From JAZQUM01 sp045631305 (lineage in GTDB: Bacteria; Bacillota; Clostridia; Oscillospirales; Oscillospiraceae), in NCBI GenBank assembly GCA_045631305.1, contig JAZQUM010000014.1:1-5091 (forward strand): 5,091 nucleotides of DNA. Direction: 5' to 3'. Made by a program: the position numbers and the translations under genes. Below the pieces are notes generated by a model, which saw nothing but the letters and a program-made list of their open reading frames with translations, was not told the DNA's origin and did no database searches. Of the stretch, positions 1 through 5,091 are shown in pieces. Position 1 is the first letter of the stretch. Every line of letters begins with the position of its first letter.

Positions 1-182
1 ATTTCAACTACCTTAACGGTAGTGCCGAAGATGTTCTTCAGCCCATTTGCAGACCACTGGTCTACAAAATCCGCCATGGGGCTGGAGGGAGTGATGGGAT
101 AGATGGCTGCAACTTCACTGAACGCATAAGATACGTGAGCGGCTGCGTTGTTGCCATCCATGGACTTCATTTTTCTTGCCAT
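1..182 (-). CDS. nifJ: Pyruvate:ferredoxin (flavodoxin) oxidoreductase, N-terminal fragment
   Basis: Cytoplasmic enzyme that oxidises pyruvate with CoA to acetyl-CoA and CO2, passing electrons to ferredoxin or flavodoxin; central to energy metabolism in anaerobes. Only the first 60 codons, plus two bases of the next, lie in the window. The reading starts MARKMKSMDGNNAAAHVSYA and continues with YPITPSSPMA at residues 28-37, then a segment ending NIFGTTVKVVE at residues 50-60. This is the characteristic start of domain I of single-chain PFORs. Thr31 in the YPITP motif matches the threonine known to contact pyruvate in this family. The family is usually about 1,170-1,200 residues, so about 95% lies off the left edge. 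ATG at 182 is preferred over the later Met5 and Met8 because GGAGGT (187-192) lies 4 bases upstream. It is transcribed divergently from the comM-like gene. The family call is secure; the name por would serve equally well. Confidence 0.95.
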   Translation of the reverse strand, partial: MARKMKSMDGNNAAAHVSYAFSEVAAIYPITPSSPMADFVDQWSANGLKNIFGTTVKVVE

Positions 183-186
183 AGTG

Positions 187-192
187 ACCTCC
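187..192 (-). promoter_or_regulatory. Ribosome binding site of nifJ
   Basis: Read on the minus strand, GGAGGT lies 4 bases before the ATG at 182. It is a near-perfect anti-16S match with slightly tight spacing, and it fixes the nifJ start over Met5 and Met8. Confidence 0.85.
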
Positions 193-202
193 GTTTTGTA
201 AT

Positions 203-221
203 GCTGCGCATAATGCGCAGC
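203..221 (-). repeat. Perfect inverted repeat in the nifJ leader (possible operator or mRNA stem)
   Basis: Arms GCTGCGCA (203-210) and TGCGCAGC (214-221) are perfect reverse complements around a 3-base TAA spacer. The inner hexamer TGCGCA is itself palindromic, so it also occurs as a direct repeat. Measured from the predicted nifJ transcription start near 237, the repeat covers about +17 to +35 and ends 10 bases before the ribosome binding site. That position fits a repressor operator just downstream of the promoter, or a stem near the 5' end of the mRNA. It is not a terminator: the spacer is short, no T-run follows, and nifJ lies directly downstream. The motif TAATG recurs at 199, 211 and 223, exactly 12 bases apart, across the same segment. 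The regulator is not identified. Confidence 0.6.
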
Positions 222-243
222 GTAATGATAAGTATACAAATGC

Positions 244-272
244 ATTATATCACTTGCTCTCTGCTATGTAAA
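244..272 (-). promoter_or_regulatory. Sigma-70/SigA-type promoter of nifJ with extended -10
   Basis: On the minus strand, TTTACA (-35, bases 272-267) and TATAAT (-10, bases 249-244) are separated by exactly 17 bases. The -10 is a perfect match, the -35 matches five of six bases, and the -10 is preceded by TGA, an extended -10 element. The predicted start is near base 237, giving a leader of about 55 bases. Such a strong promoter fits the high expression expected of PFOR in anaerobes. Transcription has not been measured; the call rests on sequence match and position. Confidence 0.75.
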
Positions 273-354
273 CGGAAGTTTTATAGAAAATGTGCAAATT
301 TCGCCATTATTTTCACAAAGATATTTCTTTTCCCCGTTTTTTGAAAAAACAATC

Positions 355-383
355 TTTTCTCCCGCCTTTGTTTGTGATAGTAT
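355..383 (+). promoter_or_regulatory. Candidate promoter for the rightward operon (weak)
   Basis: TAGTAT (378-383) is preceded by TGA, giving an extended -10 form. A poor -35 match, TTTTCT (355-360), lies 17 bases upstream. An alternative -10, TATGAT (381-386), matches consensus better but has no suitable -35. With the first choice, transcription would start near 390, about 30 bases before the comM-like start codon. A promoter is needed somewhere in 183-419 for the rightward genes, but its exact position is uncertain. Confidence 0.35.
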
Positions 384-404
384 GATGATGAATAAGTATG
401 TGAC

Positions 405-412
405 AAAGGAGG
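405..412 (+). promoter_or_regulatory. Ribosome binding site of the comM-like gene
   Basis: AAAGGAGG lies 7 bases before ATG 420. This strong site supports Met1 at 420 over the in-frame Met8 at 441. Confidence 0.85.
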
Positions 413-419
413 CGGGTAT

Positions 420-1934
420 ATGGTTGCAACTGTCCGGTCCATGGGTTTGCACGGCATTGCCGGATATGCTGTTTCGGCAGAATGTTTCCTGGCCGGTGGT
501 CTGCCCGCCTTTGACATTGTGGGCCTTCCCGATACTGCTGTAAAAGAATCCCGCGAGCGTGTGCGCTCGGCGGCCAAAAATTGCGGCGCCCAGTTCCCTG
601 TGGGCCGCATCACGGTGAACCTTGCCCCCGCCAGTCAGAAAAAGGGCGGCACGGTATATGACCTGCCCATCCTCATTGCTATCCTTGCAGCCAAGGGGGA
701 GATCGAAGCCCCCAAGGATCACGCGGCATTTTTAGGCGAGCTCTCCCTTGCAGGCGCGCTGCGCGGTGTCTGCGGTGTGCTGCCCATGGCATTGGCCGCT
801 AAGAACTGCGGCATCACAGAGCTTTATGTGCCTGCCGAAAACGCAGCCGAAGCCACCCTGGCAGACGGCATCACCGTTTACGGTGTAGAGACTGTGGCTC
901 AGCTTATTGCCCATCTCAGCGGGGAAGCTCCCATGACGCCCGCTGTCAGATGGACGCCTGAAGAGCAGGAGCGCCCCCTTCCCGATTTCTCTGAAGTCAT
1001 GGGGCAGGAAAATGTGAAGCGCGCCCTTGAGATCGCCGCTGCAGGCGGCCACAACGTGCTGATGATCGGCTCTCCCGGCGCAGGCAAATCTATGCTGGCC
1101 CGGAGACTTCCCTCCATCCTTCCCGATCTCACCCGCACCGAAGCTTTGGAAACCACGGAGATCTATTCCGTAGCAGGACTCAGCGATGCCCGCAATCCCC
1201 TTGTTTCCGCCCGTCCTTTCCGCTCCCCCCACCACACGGCATCTCCCGTGTCTCTAGCCGGCGGCGGAACCGTTCCCCGTCCCGGGGAAATCTCCCTTGC
1301 GCACAACGGCGTGCTCTTTCTGGACGAGCTGCCCGAATTTGATAAAACCGCGCTGGAAATTCTGCGCCAGCCTCTGGAAGACGGCTGCGTCACCATTGCC
1401 CGCGCCAGCGGCACCATCCATCTTCCCAGCCGCTTCCAGCTGCTTTGTGCCATGAATCCCTGCCGCTGTGGCTGGTGGGGTCACCCCTCGGGCCGCTGCC
1501 GCTGCACGGAAAGCTCCCGCCGCAGTTATGTGGATAAGATCTCGGGCCCCCTCATGGACCGTATCGATCTTCATGTAACGGTACCCAGCGTAGAATATGA
1601 CGCCATGCGTCGCGAAACTGTGCCCGAATCTTCCGCAGAAATCCGCAAGCGGGTCAATGCCGCGCGGGAAATTCAAAAGAAACGTTTTGCAGGCACCTCT
1701 ATCACCTGCAATGCCTATATGGAGCCTGCCATGATCGGCCGGTTCTGCCGTTTGGACGCAGCCGGAGAAAAGCTGATGCGAAACGCTTTTGACCGTCTCG
1801 GCCTTACCGCCCGCTCCCATGACCGCATCTTGCGTCTGGCCCGCACCATTGCAGATCTTGAGGGCGCGGAAAACATCGAAGCTTCCCATCTGGCAGAAGC
1901 TCTGCAGTATAGAAACACCGATATTTTGAAATAA
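420..1934 (+). CDS. comM: YifB/ComM family Mg-chelatase-like AAA+ ATPase
   Basis: A 504-residue protein, the normal full length for the family. Order: N-terminal ChlI-like (Lon protease S5-like) domain at roughly residues 20-140, AAA+ Mg-chelatase-type core at about 190-395, and Mg-chelatase C-terminal domain at about 403-500. Visible motifs are Walker A GSPGAGKS (217-224), RPFRSPHH (265-272), Walker B VLFLDE (298-303), the cysteine motif NPCRCG followed by CRC (346-351 and 360-362, a likely metal site usual in this family), and SGPLMDRID (375-383) with the conserved arginine. In Vibrio and Haemophilus, ComM is a hexameric helicase that drives branch migration when transformed DNA is integrated; YifB homologues also occur in bacteria not known to be transformable, so the role here is inferred. 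It is the first gene of the rightward cluster. The usual Firmicute neighbours dprA and topA are absent on both visible sides. The gene is intact. Confidence 0.95.
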   Translation: MVATVRSMGLHGIAGYAVSAECFLAGGLPAFDIVGLPDTAVKESRERVRSAAKNCGAQFPVGRITVNLAPASQKKGGTVYDLPILIAILAAKGEIEAPKDHAAFLGELSLAGALRGVCGVLPMALAAKNCGITELYVPAENAAEATLADGITVYGVETVAQLIAHLSGEAPMTPAVRWTPEEQERPLPDFSEVMGQENVKRALEIAAAGGHNVLMIGSPGAGKSMLARRLPSILPDLTRTEALETTEIYSVAGLSDARNPLVSARPFRSPHHTASPVSLAGGGTVPRPGEISLAHNGVLFLDELPEFDKTALEILRQPLEDGCVTIARASGTIHLPSRFQLLCAMNPCRCGWWGHPSGRCRCTESSRRSYVDKISGPLMDRIDLHVTVPSVEYDAMRRETVPESSAEIRKRVNAAREIQKKRFAGTSITCNAYMEPAMIGRFCRLDAAGEKLMRNAFDRLGLTARSHDRILRLARTIADLEGAENIEASHLAEALQYRNTDILK

Positions 1935-1954
1935 CTACCGAAAGGATTTTTCTC

Positions 1955-2302
1955 ATGTCTATTATCGACCCCACCATTGTTGACTCTCAGGCTGTCACTC
2001 CTGACGGAAAGGGCATTGCTCTTCTCATCAGCGACCATCTCACCTGGGAAAGCGAAGATAAGCATCTGGAAGCTTTGCAGGATAAGCTCAACGCTTACAT
2101 TTCCTATCTCCGCAACGCCCAGTTCGCACCCTACTTCCCCGGCATGGAATTCAACTATGCCGTTATCGACATTCATTTCCTTCACGGCGTTACCCCCAAG
2201 TGCCAGCAGTTTTTGAAGCTGGTGCAGCAGAGCGTGGGCGAACTGGGCATCCAGATCTCCGTAAGCCTCACCAAGCCTGCTGACGAAACGCTCAAGAGCT
2301 GA
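1955..2302 (+). CDS. Small DUF6572-like protein of unknown function
   Basis: A 115-residue protein with no signal peptide or membrane segment, so probably cytoplasmic. The N-terminal pattern IVDSQAV...GIALLISDHLTWE, followed by HLEALQDKLNAYISYL, resembles the DUF6572 family as I remember it: a short beta region with an ISDHL-W motif, then a helix with LQ-K-N-Y. The second half (FNYAVIDIHFLHGVTPKCQQ, then FLKLVQQSV) reads as a beta strand followed by a helix. No catalytic motif can be named. AAAGGA at 1941-1946 lies 8 bases before the ATG. The gene starts 20 bases after the comM-like stop and ends 26 bases before thiI, so it is very probably co-transcribed with both. The gene is convincing from its ribosome binding site, spacing and composition; the family assignment is from memory and less sure. 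Confidence 0.8.
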   Translation: MSIIDPTIVDSQAVTPDGKGIALLISDHLTWESEDKHLEALQDKLNAYISYLRNAQFAPYFPGMEFNYAVIDIHFLHGVTPKCQQFLKLVQQSVGELGIQISVSLTKPADETLKS

Positions 2303-2312
2303 TTTTTCACCG

Positions 2313-2318
2313 AGGAGG
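2313..2318 (+). promoter_or_regulatory. Ribosome binding site of thiI
   Basis: A perfect AGGAGG lies 10 bases before ATG 2329, in the 26-base gap after the DUF6572-like gene. It supports independent, efficient initiation of thiI inside the operon. Confidence 0.85.
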
Positions 2319-2328
2319 ACATACTATT

Positions 2329-3504
2329 ATGAGTCAGGAAATTTTCCTTTTGAAACTGGGCGAAGTTGTGCTCAAGGGTCTCAACCGCCGCAGCTTCGAA
2401 GATAAGCTGATCGCCAACATCCGCCGCCGTCTGCGTCACTGCGGCAACTTCAAGATCTATTCCAAGCAGAGCACCATTTACGTAGAGCCCCAGAACGAAA
2501 ACTGCAACATGGAAGGCGCCTATGCAGGCTGCCTGCAGATTTTCGGCATCATTGCCGTGGCTCGCTGTCTGCCCTGCGAAAAGAGCAAGGAGGCCATTCT
2601 CGAAACCGTAAAAACCTATCTGAACGACGAGCTTCTTGCCGCCAAGACCTTCAAGATGGAATCCCGCCGCGCCGACAAGACCTTCCCCATGACCTCCATC
2701 GAGCTGAGCCAGTGGGTAGGCGGCGAGCTGGACGAAGCATATCCTCATCTGGAAGTGGATGTGCACAACCCCGATATCACCGTTCACTGCGAAGTCCGCG
2801 AAACCGCAGCCTATGTTCACGGCCCTGCCGTGCCCGGCGCAGGGGGACTTCCTCTGGGTGCAGGCGGTGTGGGTCTTTCCCTCCTTTCCGGCGGCATCGA
2901 CTCTCCCGTTTCTTCCTACATGATGGCAAAGCGCGGCGTGCAGCTGGAAATGATCCACTTCATTTCCCCTCCCTACACCTCCGAAGCCGCCAAGGAAAAG
3001 GTGCTGGAACTGGCCCGTCTTCTCACCGCATACTGCGGCCGCATGAACGTTCATCTCATTCCCTTCACTGAAATTCAGGAAGAGATCCGCCGCAACTGCC
3101 CCGAAGATTATTTCACCCTCATTATGCGCCGCTTCATGATGCGCATTTCCGAAGCTATGGCAAAGAAGGTAGGCGCCAAGTGCCTCATCACCGGCGAGTG
3201 CCTGGGTCAGGTAGCCTCCCAGACTATGGAAGCTATCGCCGTCAGTGACGACGCCTGCAATATGCCCGTGCTTCGTCCCCTCATCGGCATGGATAAGCAG
3301 GAGATCGTGGTCATCAGCCGCAAGATCGGCTGCTTCGAGACCTCCATCCTGCCCTATGAAGATTGCTGCACCGTATTTACGCCCCGTCATCCCCGCACCC
3401 GTCCCCACGTGGAAGATGTCCGCGAAATGGAAGCCGCTCTGGACGTAGAAGGCCTCTGCCAGCGCGCGTTGGAAGGCAGCGAACGGGTAAAGGTGAGATA
3501 CTAA
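2329..3504 (+). CDS. thiI: tRNA 4-thiouridine synthase ThiI (short form without rhodanese domain)
   Basis: A cytoplasmic enzyme that adenylates U8 of tRNA with ATP and replaces its oxygen with sulfur, giving 4-thiouridine; in some bacteria it also supplies sulfur for the thiazole of thiamine. The 391 residues comprise an N-terminal ferredoxin-like region starting EIFLLKLGEVVLKGLNR, a THUMP domain to about residue 170, and a PP-loop ATP-pyrophosphatase domain with SGGIDSP at 187-193. Further ThiI signatures are ITGECLGQVASQT (287-299), LRPLIGMDKQEI, and PYEDCCTVF...HPRTRP, with cysteines at 346-347. One of these cysteines probably corresponds to the catalytic Cys344 of the E. coli enzyme. E. 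coli ThiI (482 residues) carries a C-terminal rhodanese domain; this protein ends before it, as in Bacillus. The cysteine desulfurase often found beside Gram-positive thiI is absent among the visible neighbours. The stop is one base before the next start codon. Confidence 0.97.
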   Translation: MSQEIFLLKLGEVVLKGLNRRSFEDKLIANIRRRLRHCGNFKIYSKQSTIYVEPQNENCNMEGAYAGCLQIFGIIAVARCLPCEKSKEAILETVKTYLNDELLAAKTFKMESRRADKTFPMTSIELSQWVGGELDEAYPHLEVDVHNPDITVHCEVRETAAYVHGPAVPGAGGLPLGAGGVGLSLLSGGIDSPVSSYMMAKRGVQLEMIHFISPPYTSEAAKEKVLELARLLTAYCGRMNVHLIPFTEIQEEIRRNCPEDYFTLIMRRFMMRISEAMAKKVGAKCLITGECLGQVASQTMEAIAVSDDACNMPVLRPLIGMDKQEIVVISRKIGCFETSILPYEDCCTVFTPRHPRTRPHVEDVREMEAALDVEGLCQRALEGSERVKVRY

Positions 3505-3505
3505 G

Positions 3506-4000
3506 ATGCAGCTTGAATCCCTCTGTCTTTCCCTTTTGAAGGAAAAAGGCCTCACTTTTGCTTCCGCTGAAAGCTGCACAGGCGGCCTGATTGCCAAGCG
3601 CATCACCGACCTTTCGGGCTCTTCCGCCGTTTTTATGGGCGGGGTGGTATCTTACACCAACGAGGTGAAGCACACGGTGCTGGGTGTTCCTCAGGATTTG
3701 CTGGACCTCTACGGCGCCGTTTCCGAAGAGGTGGCCCGCTCCATGGCAGAAAATGCCAGAGAGCGCCTTGGCGCTGATTTTGGCCTTTCCACCACAGGCG
3801 TTGCAGGCCCTGATAAGGATGACCGCGGCAACGATGTGGGCACGGTGTATGTCGCCCTTTCCGCAAAGGGCAGCACTTTCTGCCGCAAGATGGCCTACGG
3901 CGAAAAGAGCCGCGAAACCATCCGCACCCTTGCCGCCGACACCGCCTTCACCATGCTCAGCCGCGCCCTTCGCGGCCTTGACCCCACAGAAGAAAACTAA
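3506..4000 (+). CDS. pncC: CinA C-terminal domain protein, probable NMN amidohydrolase (PncC-like)
   Basis: A 164-residue stand-alone version of the CinA C-terminal domain. Members tested in other bacteria deamidate nicotinamide mononucleotide to nicotinic acid mononucleotide, recycling pyridine nucleotides into NAD synthesis. Signature motifs are AESCTGGLIA (21-31 region), SSAVFMGGVVSYTNEVK (40-56), TTGVAGPD (97-104) and VGTVYVAL. The N-terminal molybdopterin-binding-like (COG1058) domain of full CinA is absent, and the gene starts cleanly at the C-terminal domain, so this looks like the natural short form and not a truncation. Instead of the common glycine-rich stretch after GP, the loop reads DKDDRGND, a modest difference. 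The start is one base after the thiI stop. AAAGGTGA (3489-3496), inside the end of thiI, is a usable ribosome binding site 9 bases upstream, so the two genes are probably translationally coupled. The enzymatic role is inferred from family. Confidence 0.92.
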   Translation: MQLESLCLSLLKEKGLTFASAESCTGGLIAKRITDLSGSSAVFMGGVVSYTNEVKHTVLGVPQDLLDLYGAVSEEVARSMAENARERLGADFGLSTTGVAGPDKDDRGNDVGTVYVALSAKGSTFCRKMAYGEKSRETIRTLAADTAFTMLSRALRGLDPTEEN

Positions 4001-4017
4001 TTTTCAGGAGAATCACC

Positions 4018-4374
4018 ATGGCAAAGAAAAGAAAAAACAGCAATTATAAGCCCAAGACCACCGTGCAGGCTCCCGCGCAGGAAAACCGCCGCAGCGGCAC
4101 CACCAAGCTCTCTACCCGCGCCAAGATCCTTCTGCCCGTTTCCGCCGTTCTGCTTATCGGCGCATATATCCTCAGTTCCAAGACTACCAGCGGGGAGGGC
4201 ACCATGGCCATCGTTTCCTATGCGCTGATGGCACTGGGCTGCGGCAGCATGAGCATTGCCGTGCAGGAAATGCGCTCTGACAAGGACTCCCCCGTTATGA
4301 AGATCCTTTTCTTCGTTCTCATCCTCATTACTGTTCTTTATGCCGGCGTTACCGCCATGCTGCTTTTCAAATAA
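4018..4374 (+). CDS. Small three-helix membrane protein of unknown function
   Basis: A 118-residue protein that I do not recognise. Residues 1-36 form a very basic, polar tail (MAKKRKNSN at the start, many Lys/Arg, Pro and Gln), probably disordered and cytoplasmic. Three hydrophobic segments follow, at about 37-53, 62-82 and 93-117, the last reaching almost to the C-terminus. A short acidic/basic loop (QEMRSDKDSP, 83-92) separates helices 2 and 3. By the positive-inside rule the N-terminus is in the cytoplasm and the C-terminus outside, though the loop charges make this tentative. AGGAGA at 4006-4011 lies 6 bases before the ATG. The gap from the CinA-like gene is 17 bases, and the stop is 1 base before the gpsA-like start. 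It sits where plsY often precedes gpsA in Firmicutes, but it is too short, has too few helices and lacks acyltransferase motifs, so it is not PlsY. Confidence 0.8.
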   Translation: MAKKRKNSNYKPKTTVQAPAQENRRSGTTKLSTRAKILLPVSAVLLIGAYILSSKTTSGEGTMAIVSYALMALGCGSMSIAVQEMRSDKDSPVMKILFFVLILITVLYAGVTAMLLFK

Positions 4375-4375
4375 T

Positions 4376-5091
4376 ATGAAAATTACTGTGATCGGCTGCG
4401 GCCGTTGGGGCAGCCTTATTACCTGGTACCTGGATTCCATCGGCCACCAGGTGACCCTGTACGGAAGAGCAGGTTCTGCGCGCATGGAGCGCTTTCTCGC
4501 TACCCGCGCCAATGATCTTCTCACCCTCCCCGAATCCGTTTCTCTCACCACTGACCTTTCCTGCACCCGCGATGCTGAAGTGATCATCATCTCCATCGGT
4601 GCGCAGGGTCTGCAGGCGCTTTTTGATGAACTGCGCCCTCTTGAGTTGAAGAACAAAACCTTCGTGCTTTGCATGAAAGGCATCGAAATCTCCACGGGCC
4701 GCCGTCTTTCCCAAATCGCGGAGGGAAATGTGGATGCAAGCTGCGCTGTAGCCGTCTGGCTGGGGCCCGGTCATGTGCAGGAATTCTACGCAGGCATTCC
4801 CAACTGCATGGTCATCGACAGCAAGGACGAAGACGTCAAGCGCCATCTGGTGGATTCCTTCTCCAGCGATCTTATCCGCTTCTACTATGGTGATGACCTC
4901 ATCGGCAACGAGATCGGTGCCGCCGCCAAAAACGTGGTGGGCATCGCCGCAGGCATTCTGGACGGGCTCTCCCTCACCACGCTCAAAGGCGCGCTGATGG
5001 CCCGCGGCACCCGCGAGATCGCCCGTCTGATCCGCGCTATGGGCGGCAACGAGCTCTCCGCTTACGGGCTTTGCCATCTGGGTGACTATGA
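4376..5091 (+). CDS. gpsA: NAD(P)H-dependent glycerol-3-phosphate dehydrogenase-like protein, N-terminal part
   Basis: The first 238 codons, open to the right edge; the family is usually about 330-345 residues, so roughly 100 are missing. The enzyme reduces dihydroxyacetone phosphate to sn-glycerol-3-phosphate for phospholipid synthesis in the cytoplasm. The start MKITVIGCGRWGSL carries the Rossmann GxGxxG (7-12), followed by GHQVTLYGR. KGIE at 101-104 includes a conserved lysine, LGPGHVQE (129-136) takes the place of the classical SGP-FA-E motif, and AAKNVVGIAAGILDGL (183-198) contains Lys185, matching the catalytic lysine of the family. The end of the window reads YGLCHLGDY, in place of the usual GLGDL. 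These differences mark a divergent subfamily, so the exact substrate is less certain than the fold. ATG 4376 is one base after the previous stop, and no clear ribosome binding site precedes it, which suggests translational coupling. Confidence 0.87.
   Translation, partial: MKITVIGCGRWGSLITWYLDSIGHQVTLYGRAGSARMERFLATRANDLLTLPESVSLTTDLSCTRDAEVIIISIGAQGLQALFDELRPLELKNKTFVLCMKGIEISTGRRLSQIAEGNVDASCAVAVWLGPGHVQEFYAGIPNCMVIDSKDEDVKRHLVDSFSSDLIRFYYGDDLIGNEIGAAAKNVVGIAAGILDGLSLTTLKGALMARGTREIARLIRAMGGNELSAYGLCHLGDY

Larger units (their letters stand above)
420..5091 (+). other. Probable six-gene operon
   Basis: Six genes on one strand are separated by gaps of 20, 26, 1, 17 and 1 bases. None of the gaps contains a GC-rich hairpin followed by a T-run, and none is long enough for a separate promoter, although promoters inside genes cannot be excluded. 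The operon may continue beyond the right edge, since its last visible gene is cut. Confidence 0.8.

Noticed and set aside
203..221. Leader inverted repeat as a riboswitch or T-box for nifJ.
   Set aside because: The predicted leader is only about 55 bases, too short for known riboswitch aptamers or a T-box, and there is no terminator/antiterminator pair.
135..344. Plus-strand 69-codon open frame across the nifJ start and the intergenic region.
   Set aside because: It overlaps the conserved nifJ N-terminus in antisense and runs through the nifJ promoter. It has no ribosome binding site and no protein-like composition.
336..350. AT-only inverted repeat GTTTTTTGAAAAAAC in the intergenic region.
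   Set aside because: The arms are perfect but consist of T and A runs around one base. There is no GC-rich stem for a terminator and no loop, so it is probably chance in AT-rich DNA, or a bend.
264..722. Minus-strand open frames running from inside the comM-like gene into the intergenic region.
   Set aside because: They are antisense to the conserved ComM N-terminal domain, have no family motifs, and their 3' ends are translated AT-rich intergenic sequence.
1452..1505. Four-cysteine cluster in the comM-like protein as a possible novel zinc site.
   Set aside because: The NPC-CG...C-C arrangement is usual for the YifB/ComM family, so it is not a novelty of this protein.
2182..3606. Long open frame (474 codons) on the minus strand across thiI.
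   Set aside because: It is antisense to a clear thiI with complete family motifs. Its translation is low-complexity (rich in Ala, Gly, His) with no recognisable domain, as expected from the codon bias of the opposite strand.

Overview
The window is ordinary chromosomal sequence from an anaerobic Firmicute, most likely a Clostridia member of the Oscillospiraceae/Ruminococcaceae type. The grounds are a pyruvate:ferredoxin oxidoreductase gene, strong AGGAGG ribosome binding sites, a ThiI of the short Gram-positive form, and fairly GC-rich coding DNA with C/G-ending codons around an AT-rich intergenic region. The genus is not determined. No mobile element, CRISPR array, tRNA or rRNA was seen.

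Layout: (1) bases 1-182, minus strand, hold the first 60 codons of nifJ/por (pyruvate:ferredoxin oxidoreductase), which runs out of the left edge. (2) Bases 183-419 are a divergent AT-rich intergenic region. It carries a near-consensus promoter for nifJ with an extended -10, a perfect 8-bp inverted repeat in the predicted nifJ leader, and a weaker candidate promoter for the rightward genes. (3) Bases 420-5091, plus strand, hold six closely packed genes: a YifB/ComM-family AAA+ ATPase, a small DUF6572-like protein, thiI (tRNA 4-thiouridine synthase), a stand-alone CinA C-terminal domain protein (PncC-like NMN amidohydrolase), a small three-helix membrane protein of unknown role, and the first 238 codons of a gpsA-like glycerol-3-phosphate dehydrogenase that leaves the right edge.

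The gaps between the six rightward genes are 20, 26, 1, 17 and 1 bases, with no terminator-like hairpin between them, so they probably form one operon. Their known roles differ: DNA branch migration, tRNA thiolation (and possibly thiamine synthesis), pyridine nucleotide repair, and phospholipid precursor synthesis. The set looks like a housekeeping operon rather than one dedicated pathway. The less explained parts are the small DUF6572-like gene, the membrane protein, the inverted repeat in the nifJ leader, and the departures from classical motifs in the gpsA-like protein. I found no convincing new biological system here.
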